NCBI RefSeq assembly: GCF_003268005.1
Contig: NZ_CP014213.1
Coordinates: forward strand, 2,749,501-2,813,500
Direction of reading: 5' to 3'
DNA length: 64,000 nucleotides
Source: Methanosphaera sp. BMS
Lineage (GTDB): Archaea; Methanobacteriota; Methanobacteria; Methanobacteriales; Methanobacteriaceae
Below the pieces are notes generated by a model, which made no database searches, was not told the DNA's origin, and saw nothing but the letters and a program-made list of their open reading frames with translations. The stretch's first letter is position 1. Every line of letters starts with the position of its first letter. Made by a program: the position numbers and the translations under genes. Positions 46,834-55,900 of this stretch are shown here, one piece after another.

Positions 46834-47696
46834 TTTTATGGTTTATTAATATTTATTTATATCATTACATTTTATTAATCTTTTTGATATTTACGTTATA
46901 GTGTCAGATGTGTGGTGATTTATATAACTTTTAGTAAATTTCATTTCTCTCTTTTTTTTGTTTAAGTTTTAGATTAACTTGTGACAATTATCTTAAAATG
47001 TAGATTGTACCTAATATGGTCTTCATTGGGATAAACTTGTTTTTTATAAGGGGGGTACTCGATTTATCAAAGTCAAATAGTGTTTTTTGTTTGTTTTTTT
47101 TTTGATAATTTAAGGTTGTTGTTTGCTTTGTTGTCTGGAGTAGGGGTGTATTGATATTATTTTCTGATTTTTAGTTTTCTTTTTTCTTTTGTGTTTTATT
47201 GATGGTCTTCCTTCTGTGTTTCCTTAGGATAACTGTTGAATTTTTGTTTTTGTCTTGAAATCTTGTTGTATACATTACATTATACTGTTTGATAATTTTT
47301 GGTATAAATAAATTTTTTAATTCAAATGATAATAAGGGAAAATCATCAATCATTAACTGGGGTTACTGAAAATTTTAATCCAGATTGGAATAAAGCATTC
47401 TTGACACAAAATCAAACTAATGTATATATTACATATAATTGGCATGTGTTTAAAAAGTAAAACCGTATTGTATGGTATACTTTCTCAAAAAGTAAAAAAT
47501 ATATAACAATATCCTGTTTATGACTTCATTTGGAATGATTTTTAAGGTTATTTTTATGAAACAATGATTTGGTTTGATTTTTACAATCAATCAGGATACA
47601 AATTAAATAATAGTTAAAAAAAGAAATATAAATGTGAGATACATTTATATTGTTAAATGCAGGTGTTTTGTGGTTTTTTCCATTCAAATGCTATTT
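46834..47696. other. Gene-poor stretch, possible adhesin relic
   Basis: About 860 bases without a convincing gene. Two short frames exist: a 60-codon minus frame (47171-47353), lysine-rich at the end, and a 44-codon plus frame (47326-47460) reading NFNPDWNKAFLTQNQTN, faintly like adhesin-like protein ends. Neither has a ribosome site or a recognisable family. Confidence 0.3.
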
Positions 47697-49961
47697 TTAA
47701 TTGAATATGTCTGCTTCTTCAAGCTTTTCATCAAAGAATTTTGTACGTTTATCCCATCTTTGTTTAAGGGATATGGATAGTGCAATTATCACTATTCCCA
47801 ATATCAATAGGAATATGAACGATGGAATATAATTTGCCCATATTAATCCTAATTGTGACTCACGTACCATGTTTATTCCATGAGTCATTGGCAGATATGG
47901 ATAAATGATTCCGAATAGTGTATTCATGATTTCTACTGGATAGATACCACCGGAACCAGATATCTGGAATACCAATAATAAAATTCCAACAGCTTTTCCA
48001 ACATCTCCAAATACGGATATCAATGAATACATTATTATCATAAATACCATTGCTACAAAGTAACACGAAAATGTAAACACTAACGGATTTCCAACATCCA
48101 ATCCAAGTATAAATACACCAAGCAGAGTTACTGTTGTTTCCAGTATTGACATGAGATTAAACATGACCAGTTTGCCCAGATACATTTCATGTGGTTTATA
48201 TGGTGTTCCGATACTGGTACCTGTCTTAAACATTACGCATGTAATAAGTGCTCCTACCCACATTGATAATACGAGGTAAAATGGGGAAACCTGTGAACCA
48301 TAATTATTTGTCGGGAATTCTTCGTGTCTTTTTAATTTGACTGGTGAGAAGAAATAATCTCCGGCTGCATCCTGATTAATATCCGTTACTGCGGATAGCT
48401 CATCTGCTGCAAATCCTATTTCATCCGATGCATTTCTTAATGCGGATGCTGAAGAATAACCTAATAATTCCGCTCCAGATGCTAATTCTATGGATCCATT
48501 TGCTAAAACATGTACACCACTTGAAAGTTCGGATGCTCCGCTTGCCAACTGATTTGAACCTTGGGCTAATTGCTGTGAACCATCTGCTAATTGATTTGCA
48601 CCAGTAGCAACACTACCTGAACCGTCGGCTACTAGATGTGCACCTTCATTTAAATCATTAATATTCTTGTTGGTATCAGTCATTTCCTTATCAATTTTTT
48701 CAAGTAACTCTTTGATTTTTGTTGGATCTTCTCCATTTTTTATCGCCTGATTTAATCTTGATATGTCATTTGATACATTGTCGAATTGATTAACTATTGA
48801 GTTGGTTCTATGTGTTAGATTGTTTGAGCCAATAGCAAGATTTGCCGAATCACTGGATAGGTTATATGCTCCAGTATATAAGTTTAATGCACTATTTGTA
48901 AGATCTGATGAATCATTATATAACTGTTTGATTTGACTGTTAATGTTTGAAGTGTCTTTGTCAAGTTTATCAATATCATCTGCGAGTTTGGATGAATTTG
49001 TACCGTTGATTATTGCCTGTTTGATTTTTGAGTAGATGTCATATATTTCATTTGATTTGGTGGCTATTTGTTGTGTTCCATCTGCCACTTTATTTGCACC
49101 ACTTGCAACTTGGTCTGCACCGTTGGCCAATTTAATCGAACCTATGGATAATTCATTTGCTCCACTGGATAGTGTTTTGGCTCCACTTGCCAGTTGGTCA
49201 GAACCACTGGATACTTTGTTTGCACCATTTGTTAATTGATCGGCTCCACTTGCAACTTTGTCTGCTCCTGCAGATAATTGATCTGCACCATCTTCCATTT
49301 TATCTGCACCGGTTGCCAATCCTTCCTGAAGTTGACCTAGTTTTCCTAAAGCCGCCACATCAATAAATGATACAATTTCAGCATTAAGCTTATTATAAAC
49401 TTCTTTAGAAGCAGCATCAGTTAATTTAGCTCCAACAGGACTGGTTTTTTGGTTGACAATATATTCTAATTCAGCTGAATGGGGATTGCCCGTTGTAATG
49501 GATACAACCGATTCACTAAAATTCTGTGGAATGATTATGCCCGCGTAATAGGTTCCATTATGAACACCGCGACGCAGCTCATCCGACGATACGAAAACCC
49601 ATTTAAAATTATCATTCTCCTTTAACGAAGTAACCAGCTTCGCACCCACATCTATAACTTCACCGTTATATTGGGAACCCAAATCCTCATTTGCAATTGC
49701 AAATTTTACATTTCCTGTATTTTCATACGGATCCCAACAAGCATATATGTTAATCAATGCATATAAGGACGGCAATAAGATTATTCCAAGTATGATTATT
49801 ATTACAATGGGATTAGTTAAAGATGCACGAAAATCTTTCTCAATAATATTCATTATTTTAGCTTTAGATTCATTATGCTGCTCCTTCAATTCTACCCTAT
49901 TCAATCGTTTAGGAGTAGAGGGAGTATCATCTTCTCTTTTTTTGGGAAATAGTTTTTTCAT
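47697..49961 (-). CDS. YhgE/Pip-type membrane protein with a long repeat-rich ectodomain
   Basis: The 754-residue protein has a cytoplasmic basic start, one N-terminal membrane helix (IVIIIILGIILLPSLYALIN), the family signature CWDPYENTGNVKFAIANED, and a long extracellular part to about residue 560. That part holds two tracts of a seven-residue repeat (DQLASGA, NKVASGA, DQLTNGA), predicted to be helical and stalk-like, with coiled-coil between. Five or six C-terminal helices form an ABC-2-like permease half. Bacterial relatives are the phage-infection protein and type VII secretion accessory EsaA/YueB. In an archaeon, a role in export or cell-wall contact is possible. ATG 49961; an AGGAGG site lies at about 49973-49978. 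Confidence 0.8.
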   Translation of the reverse strand: MKKLFPKKREDDTPSTPKRLNRVELKEQHNESKAKIMNIIEKDFRASLTNPIVIIIILGIILLPSLYALINIYACWDPYENTGNVKFAIANEDLGSQYNGEVIDVGAKLVTSLKENDNFKWVFVSSDELRRGVHNGTYYAGIIIPQNFSESVVSITTGNPHSAELEYIVNQKTSPVGAKLTDAASKEVYNKLNAEIVSFIDVAALGKLGQLQEGLATGADKMEDGADQLSAGADKVASGADQLTNGANKVSSGSDQLASGAKTLSSGANELSIGSIKLANGADQVASGANKVADGTQQIATKSNEIYDIYSKIKQAIINGTNSSKLADDIDKLDKDTSNINSQIKQLYNDSSDLTNSALNLYTGAYNLSSDSANLAIGSNNLTHRTNSIVNQFDNVSNDISRLNQAIKNGEDPTKIKELLEKIDKEMTDTNKNINDLNEGAHLVADGSGSVATGANQLADGSQQLAQGSNQLASGASELSSGVHVLANGSIELASGAELLGYSSASALRNASDEIGFAADELSAVTDINQDAAGDYFFSPVKLKRHEEFPTNNYGSQVSPFYLVLSMWVGALITCVMFKTGTSIGTPYKPHEMYLGKLVMFNLMSILETTVTLLGVFILGLDVGNPLVFTFSCYFVAMVFMIIMYSLISVFGDVGKAVGILLLVFQISGSGGIYPVEIMNTLFGIIYPYLPMTHGINMVRESQLGLIWANYIPSFIFLLILGIVIIALSISLKQRWDKRTKFFDEKLEEADIFN

Positions 49962-50268
49962 TTACACCACACACCTCCTTTCCATAATATAAAACAATTT
50001 TCCAACATAAAAAATATCCATATTGAATTTTAAGCTATATTTAAAAAAAATTATCTTCAATAAACAGATATGCAGTAACGATATTTTGGACATTGTTTAT
50101 ATTTTTAAATAATATTTTTAACCAAAACAACAAATAAATCTATTTTTTTTAGATAATTTATGAACCATACTAGTAATGGGTATTATTTTGGTTATTTCAC
50201 ATGTGATTATGTTAATAATTATTATATATAGATTTATATTGTTTTTTCAAATATATTTTTTGTGATGA

Positions 50269-51003
50269 TTATTCATCAAATTCTAATTCAAGTAATCCAT
50301 CATATTCTAATTCCAATGTATTTCCGGAATAATCTGTCATTATATGGACAGGATATATTTTCACCCCAGTTTCATATGCCTTTTTGAGTGTTTTGCTAAA
50401 TGATGGATCAGTATCATAATTTGGAGTAAATATCCGTGCATCATTTTGTAAAATAAGTATTATGATTGCACCGTTTTCATTTTCCTCTTCGATTTTAATC
50501 AATTCATTAACATGTCTGCATCCACGTGTGGTTGGGGCATCGGGGAATTTGGCAATCTTATCTACCACTAATGTGCAGCCCTTTACCTCCAGATATAAGT
50601 TCTTCTCGTCATCATCACATAAAAGAAAATCCAATCGACTGTTTCCATAGCTATATTCTGCCTGCTTAATGTGAAAATCTCTTAACTCTTTGATTTGCTT
50701 GCCTTCAATTAATTCGGCAACCAATCTGTTATGAAAACTGCTGTTTAATAAGACCCAATTGTCCTCATGATAAACCGCTATCATATTATATGCCGTTTTA
50801 CGATTTGTTTTTTTATAATCATCAACATATTCGACCAATATGTCCCTATTTTCTATCAATAATTCCTTTAATCTTCCCGGATCATGTAAATGGGCTAATT
50901 TAATTGAATCATCTTCATCAAAAAATTCAACCGTGAATCTGTTGGGTCTTGATTTATACTTAACTTTTTTAAGATTATTTATTTTCATAATTGTATCTTT
51001 CAT
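50269..51003 (-). CDS. sfsA: SfsA-family DNA-binding nuclease-like protein
   Basis: The protein (244 residues from ATG 51003; alternatives at 51012 and 50988) has the OB-like beginning KYKSRPNRFTVEFF, HLHDPGRLKELL near residue 42, then the restriction-endonuclease-like fold with SRLDFLLCDDDEKNLYLEVKG near residue 118 and FPDAPTTRGCRHVNELIKI. The Asp and Glu-x-Lys residues form a PD-(D/E)xK-type site. SfsA was first named for sugar fermentation stimulation; nuclease activity is the likely basis. It is divergent from a zinc-ribbon membrane protein gene. The stretch 49962-50268 holds no gene. Confidence 0.88.
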   Translation of the reverse strand: MKDTIMKINNLKKVKYKSRPNRFTVEFFDEDDSIKLAHLHDPGRLKELLIENRDILVEYVDDYKKTNRKTAYNMIAVYHEDNWVLLNSSFHNRLVAELIEGKQIKELRDFHIKQAEYSYGNSRLDFLLCDDDEKNLYLEVKGCTLVVDKIAKFPDAPTTRGCRHVNELIKIEEENENGAIIILILQNDARIFTPNYDTDPSFSKTLKKAYETGVKIYPVHIMTDYSGNTLELEYDGLLELEFDE

Positions 51004-51077
51004 TTTCCACATAATTAAATAATGTTATTATTCACGATTGACATACCTATAACTATAAGATTGTTGAATTGATTATC

Positions 51078-51602
51078 ATGATTAAGTGTAGTTATTGTGG
51101 ATGTGAAAATTTGGATGGTGCAGTTTATTGCATGCATTGTTCCAAAAGATTGTCTGAATTAAATGAAGAAAATAATTATGATATGAATCAATTAAGTGAT
51201 GTCTACTACTCTTATTTGAATAACAGTTACAATACAAACAATTCACATCCATCCAACAATACTCCAACAAATGCCTCCGAAAATAATAATATGGATTATG
51301 TTCACGAGAATCAACAGGAAAATTACTTTCTGATAAATGATGAAAAAACATTATTTGTATCTATGCTATTGGCAATGATTGTGCCTGGTTTTGGATTAGT
51401 GTATTTAAAACAGGTGCTCTTGGGAGTATTTATTTTTCTAATAACTATAATGCTATGGATTTTAACAGGCATATTCTACTATCTTCTAAAAATTGATTTG
51501 ATATCCGTGATGTTATCTATATCAATAATAATCTATCTAGCATCCATAGCATATACCTACAAATTAATATCGGTGGAAAATGGTGAAAATAGGATAATAT
51601 AA
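51078..51602 (+). CDS. Zinc-ribbon membrane protein A
   Basis: The 174-residue protein starts with a ribbon CSYCGCENLDGAVYCMHC, then a long Asn/Ser-rich linker (about residues 35-90), and two or three hydrophobic helices, MLLAMIVPGFGLVYLKQVLL and GVFIFLITIMLWILTGIFYY. The PGFG-Y pattern is reminiscent of TM2-like domains. ATG 51078 is chosen over TTG 51069. The next gene encodes a shorter version of the same layout, so the two are probably paralogues from a duplication. No function is known to me. Confidence 0.6.
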   Translation: MIKCSYCGCENLDGAVYCMHCSKRLSELNEENNYDMNQLSDVYYSYLNNSYNTNNSHPSNNTPTNASENNNMDYVHENQQENYFLINDEKTLFVSMLLAMIVPGFGLVYLKQVLLGVFIFLITIMLWILTGIFYYLLKIDLISVMLSISIIIYLASIAYTYKLISVENGENRII

Positions 51603-51643
51603 GTTAATTCCTATTTGCTAATGATGCTATTACGGGGAATATT

Positions 51644-52051
51644 ATGATTAGATGTTTAAGATGTGCAACAAATTGTGATGATGATTTAAAGTATTGTCCT
51701 AACTGTGGAAATAACCTGATGACAAATAACTCGGCCAACAATATTCAATCAAATTATCAAATAAAGAATAAACGACTGGAAATAGCATTATTACTCTCAA
51801 TATTCCTGCCGGGCATTTCTTATTTCTATTTGGAATTATGGTATAGGGGAATACTATTCTATTTATCATATATCCTGTTTTTTATCGTACTTGGTATAAA
51901 ATCCGGTTTTTATTATACATATGCTAATACGCTAAATGTAAATCATATTTCAATGTTAATTTTGTTTATATATCTCCTGGTATATGTATTCCAGGTAATA
52001 GATGTGATTAAAAGAACCAATATGATAAATAATGCACAAATAAGATTCTAA
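51644..52051 (+). CDS. Zinc-ribbon membrane protein B, paralogue of A
   Basis: The 135-residue protein has CLRCATNCDDDLKYCPNCG at the start, a shorter Asn-rich linker, then LLLSIFLPGISYFYLELWYR and two more hydrophobic segments. The order ribbon, linker, PG-containing helix is the same as in the gene 41 bases upstream, and the LPG-Y motif aligns with it. The cysteine spacing of the first knuckle is atypical (CLRCATNC). ATG 51644 follows GGGGA. It is probably in an operon with its neighbour; its role is unknown. Confidence 0.6.
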   Translation: MIRCLRCATNCDDDLKYCPNCGNNLMTNNSANNIQSNYQIKNKRLEIALLLSIFLPGISYFYLELWYRGILFYLSYILFFIVLGIKSGFYYTYANTLNVNHISMLILFIYLLVYVFQVIDVIKRTNMINNAQIRF

Positions 52052-52243
52052 TATGCATTTTTCAAGAGTTATCATTTCTTTTTTCATGCTATTTTTTTAC
52101 CGAATTATTGAGGGTAATCTGCCGTAGTTCTAATTAACCATAAATTACATACAAAATAAGAAATATTTTAAATAACTTAAAAGACATAACTATAATAAAT
52201 AGCAATATATTATTTTACATAAACGAAAAATGGAGTAAATGTG

Positions 52244-53251
52244 ATGAAATATGAAATGTATCAAGAAATAATGGAACAGCCATTATCTCTAAAAAATACC
52301 ATTGAATCAGAGAAGGAACATTTGGAATCCATATCTAATATTTATGCTAATTTCGATAAGATCTTTTTAATTGGATGTGGAAGTTCAATTTCTACGTGTT
52401 ATTCAATTAAAGATGCAATCAAATCCTTTTCTACAATCAACATCGATGTACAAACAGGTTACGAATTTGTAAATCATCAAATGCTGGAAAAGGACAGTAA
52501 TGTTGGATTAATTGTCACATCCCAATCTGGTGAAACAGCAGATACATTAGCGGCTTTAAGAAAAGCAAAAGAATATAATATCACCACAGTATCAATAACC
52601 AATGATAAAAATAGTTCAATGGCAAAAGAGGCAGATCATTCTGTAATAACATTATGTGGTGAAGAACATGCTATTTTAGGTACAAAAACTTATATAACTC
52701 AATTATTCTCATTGTATGTTATATTCTTCTCAATGATAAAATCTCAACGAATAGAATCAATGTTAAACCAGTTATATGAATTACCAGATTTAATCGGAGA
52801 ATTAATAGAGTCAACTCAAGAGGATGCAAAAGAATTAGCACAGAAAAATAAGGATGTAGACATATTTTACTGTATGGGAAGCGGATTGAATTATGGATTA
52901 GCATATAAGTTAGCAATGACAATGTTTATGGAAGGTGCTGAAAAACATGCATGTCCACTTTATTCAGGAGAATTTAGACATGGTTTAATTGAAAGAGTTG
53001 AAAAGGGAGTCAGTGTCGTATTCATAAAATCAAATGATGAATCCGATGATATAACACCTAAAGCTATAAAATTCTGTGAAGGAATAGAAGTAAACAACAT
53101 CATATTCAATCTGGAAGACTATGCTGATGTGGACTCATTATTAACTCCATTTATATTGTTAATTCCATTAGAATGGTTTGTTTATCATTTATCCATATTT
53201 AATGGATTGGATCCGGGAAGTACCAGACATATAGGGAAGATAAGATACTAA
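52244..53251 (+). CDS. SIS-domain sugar-phosphate protein (GlmS isomerase-like)
   Basis: The 335-residue protein has two SIS domains, as in the isomerase half of GlmS and in FrlB. The first contains FLIGCGSSISTCYSIKDA near residue 40 and LIVTSQSGETADTLAAL near residue 88; the second contains IFYCMGSGLNYGLAYKLAM near residue 208 and PLYSGEFRHGLIERVEKG, with a conserved Glu used in ring opening. There is no glutaminase domain. It probably acts on an aminosugar or fructosamine phosphate. ATG 52244 (eight bases after GGAG) is preferred over GTG 52241. It lies 150 bases upstream of DUF1611 and sepF on the same strand. Confidence 0.75.
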   Translation: MKYEMYQEIMEQPLSLKNTIESEKEHLESISNIYANFDKIFLIGCGSSISTCYSIKDAIKSFSTINIDVQTGYEFVNHQMLEKDSNVGLIVTSQSGETADTLAALRKAKEYNITTVSITNDKNSSMAKEADHSVITLCGEEHAILGTKTYITQLFSLYVIFFSMIKSQRIESMLNQLYELPDLIGELIESTQEDAKELAQKNKDVDIFYCMGSGLNYGLAYKLAMTMFMEGAEKHACPLYSGEFRHGLIERVEKGVSVVFIKSNDESDDITPKAIKFCEGIEVNNIIFNLEDYADVDSLLTPFILLIPLEWFVYHLSIFNGLDPGSTRHIGKIRY

Positions 53252-53404
53252 TTTTTTCTATCTGTCTCATTTTTTTCATTTGACCTCCAAATAAAAATTA
53301 AATTTTTTCTAAACTTATAGTATACTTTAAATTATATAAAAAATAAAAGTATAATTATAATAAAATAATTTATCAATTAATAATTATCTTGGAGAAGTGA
53401 TTTT

Positions 53405-54466
53405 TTGTATTCAGTAAAATCTAATGAAGATTTTGAACAGTTAAGTCCATTTATAATAATCGGTGCAGGTGGAGGAGGAGAGAAGTTCTCCAATTTCCCT
53501 GGTGTGGAAACAGCCGGTTTTTTAGACGACTCCACTGACAAACAAGGAAAGGAATTTTGTGGACATATCGTTGGCTCTGATTTAAAGGAATTGGTTGAAA
53601 CCACTAATTCAAAAAGTGTGGCAATAATGTTGCCTATAGGGGCTGAAGGTGCAGCATTAAAATATGCGGTACAGGCTATTGATTTGGGACAGAATGTATT
53701 GACGTCATTTAGATCATTACCAATTGAGGATAATCCATCCCTATTGAAGTTTGCTAATCAAAAAGGTGTTGAAATTAAACAGATAAGCTCTAGATTAGAT
53801 AACATTAAGAAAATAATGGGTGTAGCTCCAGAAAAATGTACAGAGGTTCTTCCAAAAATAACATATGAACATAAAAAACCTGTAATATTTGTAGGTGGAA
53901 CATCACAGGAATGTGGTAAACGTACAACAACACGAAGATTGGGTAAACTTGCAAAGGAAAGAGGGTTAAATGCAATAATCATCTCAACCGACGAGATGGG
54001 TCTGGAAAAACCTACTGATATTAATTTCCGTGCCGGTAGTTTATCCGTGATGGATGTTCCTGCAGTAATCATGGGAACATTAAAATATATGGAGGAAAAT
54101 AAGAATCCTGATATAATCTTTGTTGAAGGACAATCTAGTTTAACCGAACGTGGAAATCCTCATCCAAAAGGACTGTCAGCTTCAATACTCTTCGGGGCAA
54201 TGCCTGATGCAGTAGTATTATGTCATAGACCAAATCATCCATTTAGAGAACCTGTTGGGATAAAAACTGAGTTAAATGCTATAGAAGCGGTAGAACCTAC
54301 AAAAGTTATAGCATTATCAATCAATAGAAGAAATGCACAAGATGAATCATTAGAGAATATAGAAGAAGAGTTTTCTTTACCGACTGTGGATATACATACT
54401 GAGTCAAACGGTGGTATTGAACGTCTCTTAGATATAGTACTTGAATATGTAGGTGAGAATAAATGA
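53405..54466 (+). CDS. DUF1611-family P-loop protein
   Basis: The 353-residue protein has a Rossmann-like N-terminus ([20 protein letters not shown]) and a C-terminal P-loop NTPase-like half: [19 protein letters not shown] near residue 160, [10 protein letters not shown], and [18 protein letters not shown] near residue 240. This layout matches DUF1611, whose bacterial member DgcN takes part in D-glutamate N-acylation; the archaeal substrate is unknown. The start is TTG 53405, preceded by GGAGAAGTGAT. Its stop overlaps the sepF start by four bases, so SepF is translationally coupled to it. Confidence 0.75.
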   Translation: MYSVKSNEDFEQLSPFIIIGAGGGGEKFSNFPGVETAGFLDDSTDKQGKEFCGHIVGSDLKELVETTNSKSVAIMLPIGAEGAALKYAVQAIDLGQNVLTSFRSLPIEDNPSLLKFANQKGVEIKQISSRLDNIKKIMGVAPEKCTEVLPKITYEHKKPVIFVGGTSQECGKRTTTRRLGKLAKERGLNAIIISTDEMGLEKPTDINFRAGSLSVMDVPAVIMGTLKYMEENKNPDIIFVEGQSSLTERGNPHPKGLSASILFGAMPDAVVLCHRPNHPFREPVGIKTELNAIEAVEPTKVIALSINRRNAQDESLENIEEEFSLPTVDIHTESNGGIERLLDIVLEYVGENK

Positions 54467-54948
54467 AAAATTCTTTAAAAGATTTAACAGTAAATGTTAA
54501 AAAGTCAATAGACAGAGAGTATGATGGCGAATTTAATGTAAATCAAAGTTTTGATGAAAATCAGAAAATGTTGAATGATAATGTCATATCATCAATAGAA
54601 GATTCCTACTCTGATTATGATGATGACTTTGATGATATAGTTATAGAACCTGACAATGATACCATATTAATCGAACCTGATAGGGGTGTCAATATAGATA
54701 CCATCCGTTTAATCAAGGTTAAAAGTATTTACACTTTAAACGATGAACTGGAACGGGTTGATAAGACGGGAATTCCAGTAATAATTGATTTAAAATACAT
54801 TCAAGAGAGACGTTCCTCTGAATTTAAGAAATTGGGCACAATGATTAAGGAATTTAAGGAATCATCAGGAGCTCAAGTGGTACTTCTTGGAAGTACAAAA
54901 AATGTGATAGTGGTAGTTCCAAAGGATATTGTCTTATTAAGACATTAA
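54463..54948 (+). CDS. sepF: Archaeal SepF, membrane anchor for FtsZ
   Basis: SepF ties the FtsZ ring to the membrane in archaea that lack FtsA, as shown in Methanobrevibacter smithii. The 161-residue protein has an N-terminal segment able to form an amphipathic helix ([15 protein letters not shown]), an acidic disordered linker (about residues 20-75), and the C-terminal alpha/beta SepF core: [33 protein letters not shown] and [23 protein letters not shown] 54463 lies in the ATGA overlap with DUF1611, after GGTGAG. ftsZ is not in the window. Confidence 0.85.
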   Translation: MKNSLKDLTVNVKKSIDREYDGEFNVNQSFDENQKMLNDNVISSIEDSYSDYDDDFDDIVIEPDNDTILIEPDRGVNIDTIRLIKVKSIYTLNDELERVDKTGIPVIIDLKYIQERRSSEFKKLGTMIKEFKESSGAQVVLLGSTKNVIVVVPKDIVLLRH

Positions 54949-55126
54949 ATATGTTAAATCACTTTCTCCCATTATTTTTTTTACTTAAAATTTTCAGTAT
55001 CATTCATTAAAGGGGGATAAATCCATATCTGATTCTTTAAAAAACTTTTATCCTAATCGATTACTATAAAAAAACTTTTATAAAGATTTTATAAAAAAAA
55101 TAAGCTATTATAAGTAATGTAATTAC

Positions 55127-55900
55127 TTATATTGATTTCATGTCATAGAATTTCATGAAATTATTATACATAACCTTATCAATATCCCTTTTATCATAAC
55201 TATTTATTTCCAGTTCATGTTTCAATCTTGCAAGATTCATAGGGTTTGATGGAGCATAGCTCATATCAGTATCAACTATGAATTTATCGAAGCCATACTC
55301 ATCTAATACCTTGATTGTATCTTCAACACTCATTTTTTGTGGTTGAACCGTTATGGCAGGAGTATAATCCTTATCGACAACTTCATCCACAATTGAAAAG
55401 TCTACATGATCCAATTGCACCAGTTTCGGGTCGATATTCTCATCAATCAGCTCCATTGTTTTGGACGTGACTTCAGCTTTATTGGTTCTGGGCGTGTGTA
55501 CGATTACCCTATAGTTAAGATTGTCAGCCATCTGAAGCTGTTTGATGAAAACTTCCTGTTCCAGCACACTTGCACTATCCAATCCTATCTCCCCGATAGC
55601 TATTACGTCATCCCTTGATAGGTACTCTGGTAGCTTATTGAGTACATTTTCATAGTCTGTCGGAATTGCACGTGGATGTATACCCAATGCCATGAAATAT
55701 TTTATGTTATGTTTTTCAACACGCTTTTTCTCAACATTTAACATTCTATTGAAGTGTTCAAAGCAAACATTGGACTGTCTCATCTCTAGCGGGTCATATG
55801 CACAGCTAACAACGGCCTTAACGCCGGCTATGTTAATCTGTTGAAAATCTTCCACAGGTCTTGAATCAGAATGTATGTGGGCATCAATAATCATTGTCAT
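55127..55900 (-). CDS. TatD-like metal-dependent hydrolase
   Basis: The 257-residue TIM-barrel protein has the metal ligands of the TatD group: IIDAHIHSD at the N-terminus, ALGIHPRAIP near residue 71, IAIGEIGLD near residue 97, VIVHTPR near residue 133, LVQLDHVDF near residue 165 and VDTDMSYAP near residue 213. Such proteins are DNases or hydrolases of small phosphoesters. ATG 55900 or 55894 starts it, just after the glyS stop, so it is the last gene of a glyS operon. The motif after the HTP (TNKAE) differs from bacterial TatD; a different substrate is possible. Confidence 0.78.
   Translation of the reverse strand: MTMIIDAHIHSDSRPVEDFQQINIAGVKAVVSCAYDPLEMRQSNVCFEHFNRMLNVEKKRVEKHNIKYFMALGIHPRAIPTDYENVLNKLPEYLSRDDVIAIGEIGLDSASVLEQEVFIKQLQMADNLNYRVIVHTPRTNKAEVTSKTMELIDENIDPKLVQLDHVDFSIVDEVVDKDYTPAITVQPQKMSVEDTIKVLDEYGFDKFIVDTDMSYAPSNPMNLARLKHELEINSYDKRDIDKVMYNNFMKFYDMKSI

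Noticed and set aside
47171..47353. A 60-codon minus-strand frame in the gap before the YhgE gene
   Set aside because: It has no ribosome site, no family features and a low-complexity Lys tail; noted only as part of a gene-poor stretch.
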